Assembly (NCBI GenBank): GCA_028695735.1
Contig: JAQVIJ010000002.1
Span: 387,296-451,295, forward strand
From: Deltaproteobacteria bacterium
GTDB lineage: Bacteria > Desulfobacterota > Dissulfuribacteria > Dissulfuribacterales > DYLC01
Direction of reading: 5' to 3'
DNA: 64,000 bases
The notes under the pieces were generated by a model, which worked only from the letters and a program-made list of their open reading frames with translations, did no database searches and was not told the DNA's origin. Below are positions 1 to 7,956 of this stretch, in pieces. The number at the start of each line of letters is the position of its first letter. The first letter of the stretch is position 1. The position numbers and the translations under genes are program-made.

Positions 1-297
1 GGGATTATGGATGCAGTGTCTCCCAAGGGCGCTATCGGCCTGATGCAGTTGATGCCTGGTACTGCCGCCGATCTCCTGATCTCCAATCCGCGCAATCCAC
101 ATTACAATATATGGGGAGGTGCCCAGTATCTGAAACAGATGCTGGATCGTTTCAACGGCAATGTAACCCTGGCCCTGGCGGCCTACAATGCCGGTCCTGC
201 CACTGTGGAGAAGGCCGCAGGTGTGCCGTCTATTCCAGAGACTCAGGAATACATCAGACGGGTGATGAATCTCTGGCATGAATACAAGAAGAGTTGA
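1..297 (+). CDS. Lytic transglycosylase, SLT domain (3' end only)
   Basis: This is the C-terminal part of a soluble-lytic-transglycosylase-type murein hydrolase, which cleaves the MurNAc-GlcNAc bond of peptidoglycan in the periplasm. The reading frame is open to the left edge, so the start, any signal peptide and the catalytic Glu are outside the window. Visible family motifs are GAIGLMQLMPGTA near the left edge and LALAAYNAGPATVEK about 55 residues later, both typical of the lysozyme-like SLT fold. The end, with Pro-Glu-Thr followed by Tyr-Ile-Arg-Arg-Val, is the usual terminus of these domains. It stops 26 bases before the next gene, on the same strand. Confidence 0.9.
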   Translation, partial: GIMDAVSPKGAIGLMQLMPGTAADLLISNPRNPHYNIWGGAQYLKQMLDRFNGNVTLALAAYNAGPATVEKAAGVPSIPETQEYIRRVMNLWHEYKKS

Positions 298-323
298 ACT
301 GATACGTCATAGAGGATTCTGAT

Positions 324-752
324 ATGGACAAGAGAATGCTTGTGTTGCGCTTTCCCAACAGCATCACCGATAAACCTATAGTGTGCAGGCTAAGCCGTGA
401 TTTTTCTTTGGATTTTAACATTCTAAAAGCCGAGATATTTCCTGGCCGCGAGGGATTGATGGTGCTGGAGATATCGGGGCCAAAAAAGGAAATGAGCAAG
501 GGGCTTGCCTATTTGAAGGCTCAGGGTGTGGTGGTCACGCCTGTAGCCCGGGAAATACGCAGAAATGACGAGACCTGCATTCAGTGCGGGGCATGTACCG
601 GCATGTGTCCGACGCAGGCCTTGAGCATTGAGCCAGGGACATTTCGCGTGCTTTTCGATCCCAGGAAATGTACAGCATGCGGTATGTGTCTCATGATCTG
701 CCCTGTCAGGGCCATGGAGATACGTTTTGCCAAGGAAAAGATCCTGGCCTGA
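324..752 (+). CDS. NIL-domain protein with two [4Fe-4S] ferredoxin motifs
   Basis: A 142-residue iron-sulfur protein. Residues about 1-75 look like a NIL domain, the small ferredoxin-like fold also found at the end of methionine ABC transporter ATPases. Residues about 80-135 hold two clusters, CIQCGACTGMCP and CTACGMCLMICP, each fitting a [4Fe-4S] site. No signal peptide or membrane segment is visible, so it should be a cytoplasmic electron carrier. An AGAGGA ribosome site precedes the ATG. It lies 18 bases upstream of mnmA on the same strand. A role in delivering electrons or sulfur to tRNA thiolation is possible but is only inferred from that position; NIL-ferredoxins are also known near sulfur amino acid genes. 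Confidence 0.85.
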   Translation: MDKRMLVLRFPNSITDKPIVCRLSRDFSLDFNILKAEIFPGREGLMVLEISGPKKEMSKGLAYLKAQGVVVTPVAREIRRNDETCIQCGACTGMCPTQALSIEPGTFRVLFDPRKCTACGMCLMICPVRAMEIRFAKEKILA

Positions 753-770
753 CCCTTTCTTTTTCATTCC

Positions 771-1808
771 TTGCATTCCAACAATAAACGCTCTGTATTG
801 GTGGCCTTGAGCGGTGGTGTGGACAGCGCCGCCGCCGTCATTTTGCTGAAAGCAGCCCATTGGCATGTAGAGGCGTTTCATATGGAGATATCCCCTGCCG
901 GTGTTGAAAAGGCCCGTGAACTGGCTGCCCTTTTGGGAGTAAGACTGCATGTTTTGAATGTTGATGCGGTGTTTCAAAAAGATGTAGTGGATTATCTGAT
1001 TCAGAACTATGCAGCAGGCCTTACGCCAAATCCATGTGTGCGCTGTAATGCCCTGGTAAAATTCAGGCTTGGCGATAGACTTCGTAAAGAGCTTGGTCTG
1101 GGCTGTTTTGCAACCGGCCATTATGCCAGGCTCTTGGACGGCGGTATGCATAAAAGATTGATGAAGGGCGTGGATTTACAAAAGGACCAGTCCTATTTTC
1201 TCCATCAGGTGCCCATTGAGTTCCTGGACAACACCATCTTTCCCCTTGGAAATCTTACCAAACAACAGGTGCGTGAATTGGCTGTGTTTCATGGCATAGA
1301 AGGGGTGGTCTCGCTGGAAAGCCAGGATGTGTGTTTTATTTCAGGGGATTATCGTGAATTTCTGATGTCGAGGGCCGCGGTCTTTGCGTTTCAGCCCGGG
1401 GATGTGGTGACCGCTGACGGAGTAGTCCTCGGAAGGCATTCGGGTATAGCCGGCTATACCATTGGTCAGAGACATGGTCTTGGTATCCCTGATGCAACAC
1501 CTTATTATGTCCTGTCGATAGAGGCGGCTACAAACAGAGTGATAGTGGGGAAAAAAGAGGATTTGATGCGCGGTTTCTGTGTGGTGCGCAGTATAAACTG
1601 GCTGGTCTCATTTGAGGAAGCCGTTTCCATGCCATGTGAGGTGCGCTTGCGTTATAGACATAAAGGGGTGTCAGCCAGGCTGGAACCGGCAGATTCCCAT
1701 GAAATAACGGTGTTATTCGATGAACCGGTTATGGCTGTCACACCCGGCCAATTTGCAGTTTTTTACAGGGGGGAACAGGTGTTGGGCGGCGGTGAGATAT
1801 GCGGATAG
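771..1808 (+). CDS. mnmA: tRNA-specific 2-thiouridylase MnmA
   Basis: MnmA adenylates and thiolates uridine 34 of the tRNAs for Lys, Glu and Gln. The 345-residue protein opens with the PP-loop ATP site LVALSGGVDSAAA. It carries the first catalytic Cys in NPCVRCNALVKF and the second in SQDVCFISG, followed by the C-terminal beta-barrel domain (GYTIGQRHGLG). The start is TTG at 771; no ATG lies in frame before the PP-loop, so the rare codon is accepted. The first ten bases of mtaB overlap its end, indicating one transcript devoted to tRNA modification. Confidence 0.93.
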   Translation: MHSNNKRSVLVALSGGVDSAAAVILLKAAHWHVEAFHMEISPAGVEKARELAALLGVRLHVLNVDAVFQKDVVDYLIQNYAAGLTPNPCVRCNALVKFRLGDRLRKELGLGCFATGHYARLLDGGMHKRLMKGVDLQKDQSYFLHQVPIEFLDNTIFPLGNLTKQQVRELAVFHGIEGVVSLESQDVCFISGDYREFLMSRAAVFAFQPGDVVTADGVVLGRHSGIAGYTIGQRHGLGIPDATPYYVLSIEAATNRVIVGKKEDLMRGFCVVRSINWLVSFEEAVSMPCEVRLRYRHKGVSARLEPADSHEITVLFDEPVMAVTPGQFAVFYRGEQVLGGGEICG

Positions 1809-3100
1809 GTGTCTATACCCTGGGCTGCAAGGTAAATCAGTTTGAAACAGATGCCATAGCAGAGCTGTTATTGGGACGTGGAGCGCAGGTAGTGGGCTTT
1901 CATGAAGAGGCGGATGCCTACCTGATCAACACCTGTGCAGTCACCGCCAAGGCGGCCTTTCAGTCCAGGCAGGCCTTAAGAAGGGCTTTGAAGCATTCAA
2001 ATGCGAGGGTTATCGCCACGGGCTGTTTCGTTCAGGCGGATCCTCAGGCCATTCTGGATATCTCCGATGAGGTCTGTATGGTTGGCAATGCCTTTAAGGA
2101 GCGGATAGCGGACTATGTCTGGTCAGCCCCCCGCTGTCTGGGCATGTATCTGTGCGACATGTCGAGTGTGAAGAGGATATCATCCCTCTGCGTCTCCAGA
2201 CCGCTGGAGCGCACTCGCGCCTTTCTGCGGGTGCAGGACGGCTGTAATGCCTTTTGTGCCTATTGCATCGTGCCTTTTACTCGGGGGCCCAGCCGCAGTC
2301 TTGAGCCTGAATTGGTTATGGAGCAGGTTAAGACAGTTCAGAGTGCAGGTATTCGAGAGGTGGTGATTACGGGCATTCATGTGGGCATGTACGGCCATGA
2401 CCTGAGTCCGGGGCTCAACATCTTCTCCCTTTGCCGAATGCTCTGCCACGCCTTTCCTGCAATGCGTTTTCGCTTGAGCTCCCTGGAGCCCACAGAGCTT
2501 TCCGAGGAGTTTTTGCATTGGGCTGCCTCTACATCCAATTTTTGTCCGCACTGGCATATTCCCCTTCAGAGTGGTTCAACTCCGGTGTTAAAGGCCATGA
2601 ATCGTCACTATACAGCTGAATATTATGCGAATCTGATTCATCGGATTTATGCCGTAATGCCGGACGCAGCCATTGGAGCGGATGTGATGGTGGGTTTCCC
2701 AACGGAAACGGAAGCGGATTTTGAGGCTGCTTTTCGTCTTTTGTCCGGCCTTCCCATTTCATATCTGCATGTCTTTCCGTTTTCAAAACGGCCTGGCACC
2801 TTGGCCGAGACCATGAAAGACAGGGTCAGACCCGAGGAAAAGGCGCTCAGGGCCAGGGTGCTGCGGGAGTTGGGTATGCAAAAAAGACTGGAATTTTGGC
2901 AAAAACAGATTGGCAAGCCCGCTGTCTGTCTTGTGGAGCGCAGAGACGAAGACACAGGGTGCTGGGAAGGACATACGGAGAATTATTTGCCTGTGGTGCT
3001 GCAGGGCAGCGAGTTATTAGATATCAGGAATCAATTCGTGGGGATTATATTGAAAGAGATACGAAATGATATGATTTGGGCGGCGATAAATGAAGAATGA
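1799..3100 (+). CDS. mtaB: tRNA t6A37 methylthiotransferase MtaB
   Basis: A radical SAM enzyme that turns t6A at position 37 of ANN-decoding tRNAs into ms2t6A. The N-terminal UPF0004 domain holds three cluster cysteines (TLGCKVNQFE, INTCAVTAKA, ATGCFVQ). The radical SAM motif is CNAFCAYC at about residues 148-155, followed by IVPFTRGPSRS. A TRAM-like tail follows near residues 375-430. KVNQFE and the 433-residue length fit MtaB better than MiaB or RimO. Its ATG overlaps mnmA by ten bases. Confidence 0.9.
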   Translation: MRIGVYTLGCKVNQFETDAIAELLLGRGAQVVGFHEEADAYLINTCAVTAKAAFQSRQALRRALKHSNARVIATGCFVQADPQAILDISDEVCMVGNAFKERIADYVWSAPRCLGMYLCDMSSVKRISSLCVSRPLERTRAFLRVQDGCNAFCAYCIVPFTRGPSRSLEPELVMEQVKTVQSAGIREVVITGIHVGMYGHDLSPGLNIFSLCRMLCHAFPAMRFRLSSLEPTELSEEFLHWAASTSNFCPHWHIPLQSGSTPVLKAMNRHYTAEYYANLIHRIYAVMPDAAIGADVMVGFPTETEADFEAAFRLLSGLPISYLHVFPFSKRPGTLAETMKDRVRPEEKALRARVLRELGMQKRLEFWQKQIGKPAVCLVERRDEDTGCWEGHTENYLPVVLQGSELLDIRNQFVGIILKEIRNDMIWAAINEE

Positions 3101-3102
3101 TA

Positions 3103-3189
3103 TGGTGCCGGAGGTCGGAATCGAACCGACACGGAGTTGCCCCCACCGGATTTTGAGTCCGGCGCGTCTACCAGTTCCACCACTCCGGC
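3103..3189 (-). tRNA. tRNA-Leu (anticodon CAA)
   Basis: The minus strand folds into a class II cloverleaf. The acceptor stem is GCCGGAG/CTCCGGC. The anticodon stem CCGGA/TCCGG encloses loop CTCAAAA, giving anticodon CAA for UUG codons. There is a long variable arm, as expected for leucine tRNA, and a T arm with GGTTCGAATCC. CCA is encoded at 3103-3105. A strong promoter lies just upstream at 3215-3243. Confidence 0.95.
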
Positions 3190-3214
3190 ATTTAAGGTGT
3201 GCTGACGTGCGCCA

Positions 3215-3243
3215 ATCATAGCTAAAAAGCCATGTTGTGTCAA
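3215..3243 (-). promoter_or_regulatory. Sigma-70 promoter of tRNA-Leu
   Basis: On the minus strand, TTGACA (3238-3243) and TATGAT (3215-3220) are separated by 17 bases. This is close to consensus and sits 26 bases upstream of the mature tRNA. Confidence 0.7.
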
Positions 3244-3328
3244 TCCTCAAATTCTGTATTTCACGCCTTCTTTCAAAAGGCCGCGATGGAACAAATCCCT
3301 CATTACTTACGCCCATTCCAGTATCTTT

Positions 3329-4699
3329 TCATGTCGCAGCGAGTTTTTTAGCCAAATCCTGGGAATTGGCTATGCAGTCGTTGAAACTTACCCCTCCGAT
3401 CCAGTTGCAGCGCATGTGGATGTTGGGCAGGTGTTTAGACTCCTGCTGCAGGCATGAAAGGAGATTTCCATAGCCGATGTTGTATTGTGGAATGGCCTCA
3501 TCCCAGCGAAATATGCGGACAAATTCAGGGGCTGCATGAATGCCCATCAGTTCTTGCAGTTCCTTTTTGACCCGGTTTAACAGGTCGTTATCCTTGAGGT
3601 ATGCCAGTTCCCGTGCCCTGGCACCGCCCACCAGGATGCGCAGCAGGCTGTAACCCTCTGGTGCGCGATTGGGAAAGATGGAAGAGTCCCACAGCACCCC
3701 CAGAATGCTGCGGCGTTCTTTTTCCGGCACCAAAAAGCCAAAGCCGTTCAGAGGGTGTTTTAATAGCCCTTTGGAAAAGCCCAGGGCTGCCACAGTGACC
3801 GGCGGATAGTCTATGTTGTTTAAGGCGGCTGATAGGGCAGGGGAGTGTGGTGCGATGAGGGATGCAGCGGTCCTGGCAGGGCATGCCATTACCACATGGG
3901 TGGCGTCTATGGTTTCGCCTTTTCGAGTGGTGATTCGCCATTGGCCTGAGGCAGTGGCCTTGAAGAGCTCAACGGCCTCTGCGTCGAGTTTTATGTGGCC
4001 TTGAAGGTGATTGGCCAGCGAATCAGTCAGTTGGCTCATGCCCATTTCAAAGGAGGTGAGGTGCCCGCCAGGCCCTGCCCCAGGCCCTTTTTTGCCCTGC
4101 TTGGCTGCCTGTTTTTTGAGGGACAGCATCGCCTTTATGAGGCTGCCATAGGTCTGCTCCAGCTCGAAGATACGCGGGAAACAGTATCTCAGGGAAAGCA
4201 GTTCCGGGTTCCCTGCGTATATACCCTTTGCCATGGGGTCTATCAGGTGTTGAAACGCCTCTTCACCCAGCCGTCTTCGAGCAAAGGAGGCTAAACTCTC
4301 GTCTTCAGGGGATGTATTTTTTGCGATGAATGGTTCCAGCAGCACACGCAGACGCCCCAGTGGAGAAAGGAGGGAGGAAAATAGGAATTCCTGAGGTTTT
4401 TCAGGGAGTTTGACGAGCCTGCCTGCCTTGACTACAAAACGCCTCTTGCTGTTTTCATTGGCTGGATATAACGGCAGCTTTAACTCAGCGGCCAGTGCCA
4501 GCGAGGAGGGCTTGTTGGTTAGAAAGCCGTTGACACCTTTTTCGCACAGAAAACCATCCTCCAGCACAGTCCATGCCTTGCCGCCTACACGGGAAGATGC
4601 CTCCAGAATCAGGCACTCCCATTCCGGCTTCAGGGCCTTGAGATACCAGGCCAGTGACAGCCCTGAGATGCCTGCGCCGATGATGACTACTCGAGCCAT
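3329..4699 (-). CDS. hemY: Protoporphyrinogen/coproporphyrinogen III oxidase, HemY/CgoX family
   Basis: A 456-residue flavoprotein. The N terminus carries the FAD dinucleotide fold VVIIGAGISGLSLAWYL, and the C terminus has the family's FAD-contacting segment around NIHMRCNWIGGVSFNDC. The family oxidises protoporphyrinogen IX, or in coproporphyrin-dependent organisms coproporphyrinogen III, with removal of six electrons. Sequence alone does not settle which substrate is used here. The start follows an AGGAGG site and overlaps the end of hemH by 13 bases. It is the last gene of the ahbD-hemE-hemH-hemY operon. Oxygen is the usual electron acceptor of this family, so an anaerobe would need another one. 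Confidence 0.88.
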   Translation of the reverse strand: MARVVIIGAGISGLSLAWYLKALKPEWECLILEASSRVGGKAWTVLEDGFLCEKGVNGFLTNKPSSLALAAELKLPLYPANENSKRRFVVKAGRLVKLPEKPQEFLFSSLLSPLGRLRVLLEPFIAKNTSPEDESLASFARRRLGEEAFQHLIDPMAKGIYAGNPELLSLRYCFPRIFELEQTYGSLIKAMLSLKKQAAKQGKKGPGAGPGGHLTSFEMGMSQLTDSLANHLQGHIKLDAEAVELFKATASGQWRITTRKGETIDATHVVMACPARTAASLIAPHSPALSAALNNIDYPPVTVAALGFSKGLLKHPLNGFGFLVPEKERRSILGVLWDSSIFPNRAPEGYSLLRILVGGARARELAYLKDNDLLNRVKKELQELMGIHAAPEFVRIFRWDEAIPQYNIGYGNLLSCLQQESKHLPNIHMRCNWIGGVSFNDCIANSQDLAKKLAAT

Positions 4700-5670
4700 T
4701 TGACCTCCTGTGCCTGCCTCAAGATTAGATTCATAAGACAGCGAATGAAATCCGGATGTGTGTTCAGGGATGGCACCCGGTGTATTCGCATATTGAATCT
4801 TTTTACCAGATCAGCATACTGTATGTCGATCTCATAAAGGGTTTCGATGTGGTCAGAAACAAAGCTGATGGGTAGAATCAGGACGTTTTTGATGCCTTTT
4901 TGCCCGAGTTCCACCAACATGTGGTCAGTGGCCGGAGTGAGCCATTTCACTGGCCCGCTTCTGCTCTGAAAGGCCAGGATGCCTGGAAGGTTTGTTTTGG
5001 CCTCCAGACAGCGAATGGTCTCTTCCAAGTGCTGAAGATATGGATCACCTTCCTGAATGAACTTGACCGGCAGGCTGTGGGCGCTGTAGAGGAGGGTCAG
5101 GTCCGGGGGTAGGCCGCCGTATTTGGCGCGCAGGGTTTCCAGTGAGGCTTCGATGGATTGCTTAAGGGCATTTATGTAATCGGAATGGTTATAAAAGGAA
5201 TCAATGGTGGTGGTTTCTATGCCCAATGCCATGGCGCTTTCCAGAAAATCCGCTATGGATGACCCGCTGGTAGCCCTGCTGTAGTGGGGATAGAGGGAGA
5301 GCCCAACGACCTTTCGTATGCCCATTTCAGACAATTTCTTCAGGGCCTCAGGAGTGCGTGGATGCCAATACCTCATGCCCGGCACACATGGCACGGTGAG
5401 ATTCCTTTTTGCCAGCTCGTGTTGAACTGCCTCGGCCTGGGCCTGAGTGATGGCCGTAAGGGGTGTTTTGCCGCCGATTCGAGCGTAGTTTCTGGCGCTT
5501 TTAGGCGCCCTTCTGGCTGCTATGAAGCGGGCTATAAATGGCTGCAGAAAGGCAGGGCCCAGGTGAATGATCTCGCGGTCTGAAAAGAGATTGAACAAAA
5601 AGGATTGCACTGCCTCTAAGGAGTCAGGGCCGCCCATATTCAAGAAGATAACACCAAATGGCTCTTTCAT
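4687..5670 (-). CDS. hemH: Ferrochelatase (HemH/CpfC)
   Basis: Inserts ferrous iron into a porphyrin, either protoporphyrin IX or coproporphyrin III. Family signatures include GVIFLNMGGPDSLEAVQ at the N terminus, GLSLYPHYSRATSGSS (substrate loop with the metal-binding His), LLYSAHSLPVKF with the conserved SAHS, and AFQSRSGPVKWLTP. I start it at 5670, where ATG overlaps the hemE stop as ATGA. An upstream ATG at 5718 would add 16 residues not typical of the family. The 327-residue length is normal. Neighbours hemE and hemY overlap it on both sides, so the three should be translationally coupled. Confidence 0.92.
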   Translation of the reverse strand: MKEPFGVIFLNMGGPDSLEAVQSFLFNLFSDREIIHLGPAFLQPFIARFIAARRAPKSARNYARIGGKTPLTAITQAQAEAVQHELAKRNLTVPCVPGMRYWHPRTPEALKKLSEMGIRKVVGLSLYPHYSRATSGSSIADFLESAMALGIETTTIDSFYNHSDYINALKQSIEASLETLRAKYGGLPPDLTLLYSAHSLPVKFIQEGDPYLQHLEETIRCLEAKTNLPGILAFQSRSGPVKWLTPATDHMLVELGQKGIKNVLILPISFVSDHIETLYEIDIQYADLVKRFNMRIHRVPSLNTHPDFIRCLMNLILRQAQEVKWLE

Positions 5671-6692
5671 GAGGAAAGTTCGTGTACCATGTCCACCAGC
5701 ATTTTGGCCTTTTCCCATGGGATTTCAGGCAAAATGCCGTGTCCGAGATTAAAGATATGGCTTCTGGCGGCCTGGCCTGCCTTCAGAATGGCCTTAACGC
5801 GTTCCCTGAGCTGTTGCTCAGGCAAAAGCAGGGCGCATGGGTCCAGATTGCCCTGAATGGATTTTGCGCTACCCAGGGAGGCGACGGCCTGGGATATATC
5901 GGTGCGCCAGTCCAGTCCGATGACATTCGCATTAATATCCTTCAGGAGGTGCAATAGATGGGAGCCGTCATATACGAAGTAGATAGTGGGGGTGACGAGC
6001 CCTGAAAGGGCATCCAGAGTGCGTCTTACATAGGGCAGCACAAGGTTTTCGTAATCCGTTGTGCTCAAAATACCGCCCCAGGTATCGAAGAGCTGAATGA
6101 CTTGGGCACCAGCCTGAATCTGGGCGGAGAGATAGGCGATGGTGACATCCGTGAGCCGTGACATCAGCTCATGAAATAGTTCCGGCGTCTGAAACATCAT
6201 GCGTTTGGTGTTCAGAAAGTTTCTGGAACTCCCGCCTTCTATGAGATATGTGGCCAGTGTGAACGGTGCGCCTCCAAAGCCTATGAGGGGGCATTTGAAT
6301 GCCAACTCCTTGCGCAGTATGCGAATGGTCTCCAGCACGAAGGGCACATCCTGTTCAGGGGTTATGCCTTTTAGATTTTTTATCTGTTCTGCTGTGCGAA
6401 TAGCCGGAGTCAGGATGGGGCCTTTGCCCTCTGAAAAGGCCAGTTGAATACCCATGGGTTCCAGGGGAATCAGAATATCCGAGAATAAAATGGCCGCATC
6501 CACGCCCAGCACATTTACTGGTTGCAGAGTGACCTCGGCAGCCAGTTCCGGTGTCTTGCACAGGGTCAGGAAGTCCACGGTGCCCCGCACCTTCTGATAA
6601 TCCGGCAGATAGCGGCCTGCCTGGCGCATGATCCAGACCGGCACCGGACGGGTCTTTTCTCCCTTGCATGCCTTCAGAAATATATCGTTCAT
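5667..6692 (-). CDS. hemE: Uroporphyrinogen decarboxylase HemE
   Basis: Decarboxylates the four acetates of uroporphyrinogen III to give coproporphyrinogen III, the last step shared by the protoporphyrin and coproporphyrin routes to heme. The N-terminal signature VPVWIMRQAGRYLPDYQ includes the substrate-binding Arg residues. GFGGAPFTLATYLIEGG, VIQLFDTWGGIL and FNLGHGILPEIP are further family blocks. An in-frame ATG at 6698 directly abuts the AGAGG site, so the ATG at 6692, with six bases of spacing, is the better start. It lies 14 bases after ahbD. Confidence 0.94.
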   Translation of the reverse strand: MNDIFLKACKGEKTRPVPVWIMRQAGRYLPDYQKVRGTVDFLTLCKTPELAAEVTLQPVNVLGVDAAILFSDILIPLEPMGIQLAFSEGKGPILTPAIRTAEQIKNLKGITPEQDVPFVLETIRILRKELAFKCPLIGFGGAPFTLATYLIEGGSSRNFLNTKRMMFQTPELFHELMSRLTDVTIAYLSAQIQAGAQVIQLFDTWGGILSTTDYENLVLPYVRRTLDALSGLVTPTIYFVYDGSHLLHLLKDINANVIGLDWRTDISQAVASLGSAKSIQGNLDPCALLLPEQQLRERVKAILKAGQAARSHIFNLGHGILPEIPWEKAKMLVDMVHELSS

Positions 6693-6706
6693 ATGCATCC
6701 TCTTTT

Positions 6707-7759
6707 TTATGCCTTTGGTTGATAGTTGCAGAAGGGTTCTTCGGCGAGATAGTCACCGGAAACCGCATATGCCCTGGCGCGGCAGCCGCCACAGACATTG
6801 ACGTACTCACAGCGGCCACAAGAGCCTTTATAGGCCTTAAAATCCCTCAACTCCTTGAAGAGCTGGCTGTTTTCCCAGATATCCTTTAGGGATTGCCTGC
6901 GGATATTGCCGGCTGGAATGGGGAAGTAGCTGCACGGGAGCACATCTCCGTCCACTGTGATGAGGCAGATGAGTTGGCCTGCCAGACACCCTTTGGAGCC
7001 GCCTGTGGAAAATTTCAGCGTACGGTGCTGCACGCGCTCCCCTTCTTCCTTGGCCATCTGAAGCCTGACGCGATAGTAATGGGGAGCACATGTGGGCCGC
7101 ACCAACATGTCTTTTTCACCCTTCTCCATTTCATAATGCCATCTTAAAAGGGCTTCGTAGTCCTCAGGCGATATGAGTTCAGACATGATGTCCTCGCCTC
7201 GGCCTGTGGGCACTATCATGAACATGTACCAGGCGGTTGCCCCTAATTCCTTGGCCAGTTTGCATACCTTTGGAATCTCCGCCTGATTACGTTTTGTGAA
7301 GGAGGAATTGATGAGAAATGGAATGCCGTGTTCTCGAAAGAGCCCGGTCGCCCGTATTACTCCATCAAAGGCACCTGGTTGCTGACGGAAGTCGTCATGT
7401 ACCTGGGCAGTTGAGCCGTCCAGGCTCAAGGAGACCATCTGAATGCCGGATTCCTTGATTTTCTTACAGATATCGGGCGTTACCAGTGTGCCGTTTGTGG
7501 CAAGGCACATGCGCAGCCCTTTCTGTGTGCCGTAAGCGGCCAGGTCAAAGCAGTCTTTTCGCAGAAGCGGTTCTCCGCCGGAGAGGACCACGACAGGCTT
7601 GGCGAAGGAGGAGATGTCATTCAGAATGCGATATCCCTCCTCTGTGGAGAAGTCCGGATGGCCCTTGACCTCCTCCTCGGAGCGGGAGCGGCAGTGGACA
7701 CAGTGTAGATTGCAGCGCCTGGTGATCTCCCAGGCGACCCATTTCAGTTCAAAGTCCAT
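6707..7759 (-). CDS. ahbD: Radical SAM/SPASM heme b synthase, AhbD type
   Basis: AhbD converts Fe-coproporphyrin III to heme b by oxidative decarboxylation of two propionates without oxygen. The 350-residue protein starts with [18 protein letters not shown], holding the radical SAM CxxxCxxC. It ends with a SPASM-like region: [18 protein letters not shown], then [19 protein letters not shown] and a last Cys in EPFCNY. The segment [13 protein letters not shown] also matches the AhbD/NirJ group as I know it. AhbC and NirJ are the alternatives. Operon partners hemE, hemH and hemY make a coproheme-processing role attractive. A GAGGA site precedes the ATG. Confidence 0.8.
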   Translation of the reverse strand: MDFELKWVAWEITRRCNLHCVHCRSRSEEEVKGHPDFSTEEGYRILNDISSFAKPVVVLSGGEPLLRKDCFDLAAYGTQKGLRMCLATNGTLVTPDICKKIKESGIQMVSLSLDGSTAQVHDDFRQQPGAFDGVIRATGLFREHGIPFLINSSFTKRNQAEIPKVCKLAKELGATAWYMFMIVPTGRGEDIMSELISPEDYEALLRWHYEMEKGEKDMLVRPTCAPHYYRVRLQMAKEEGERVQHRTLKFSTGGSKGCLAGQLICLITVDGDVLPCSYFPIPAGNIRRQSLKDIWENSQLFKELRDFKAYKGSCGRCEYVNVCGGCRARAYAVSGDYLAEEPFCNYQPKA

Positions 7760-7782
7760 AAAAATCCTCGGAAACTTATTGC

Positions 7783-7923
7783 GGCGCCTTCAAAAAACAG
7801 CGGTTTTACCAGTGCATTATCGGCCTGCAAGAGAGAGATCGTATAAAGGTTGCGCACATTCAGCAAGTTGTGCAGCCCTGGCCGACGAGCAACAGTCGGT
7901 AAAATGACGATTTTAGAGGCGCC
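7783..7923. repeat. Non-coding inverted-repeat (MITE-like) element, copy 1
   Basis: A 141-base block between yqhD and ahbD with inverted ends: GGCGCCT at 7783-7789 mirrors AGGCGCC at 7917-7923. A subterminal TTTTACC occurs in both arms. It holds no plausible gene. On the minus strand it contains TTGCTCGTCGGC (7881-7892), also found in the element inside the second riboswitch (36575-36586), with a similarly placed ACTG just before it. It occupies most of the upstream region of the ahbD operon, so the operon promoter probably lies in or next to it. Confidence 0.5.
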
Positions 7924-7956
7924 TGTTCATTGTGCGGGGCTAATGGTAGTGTGCAA

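Noticed and set aside
423..1151. Long minus-strand open frame (242 codons) opposite the NIL-ferredoxin and mnmA
   Set aside because: No recognisable domain; it mirrors two clear genes with ferredoxin and PP-loop motifs.
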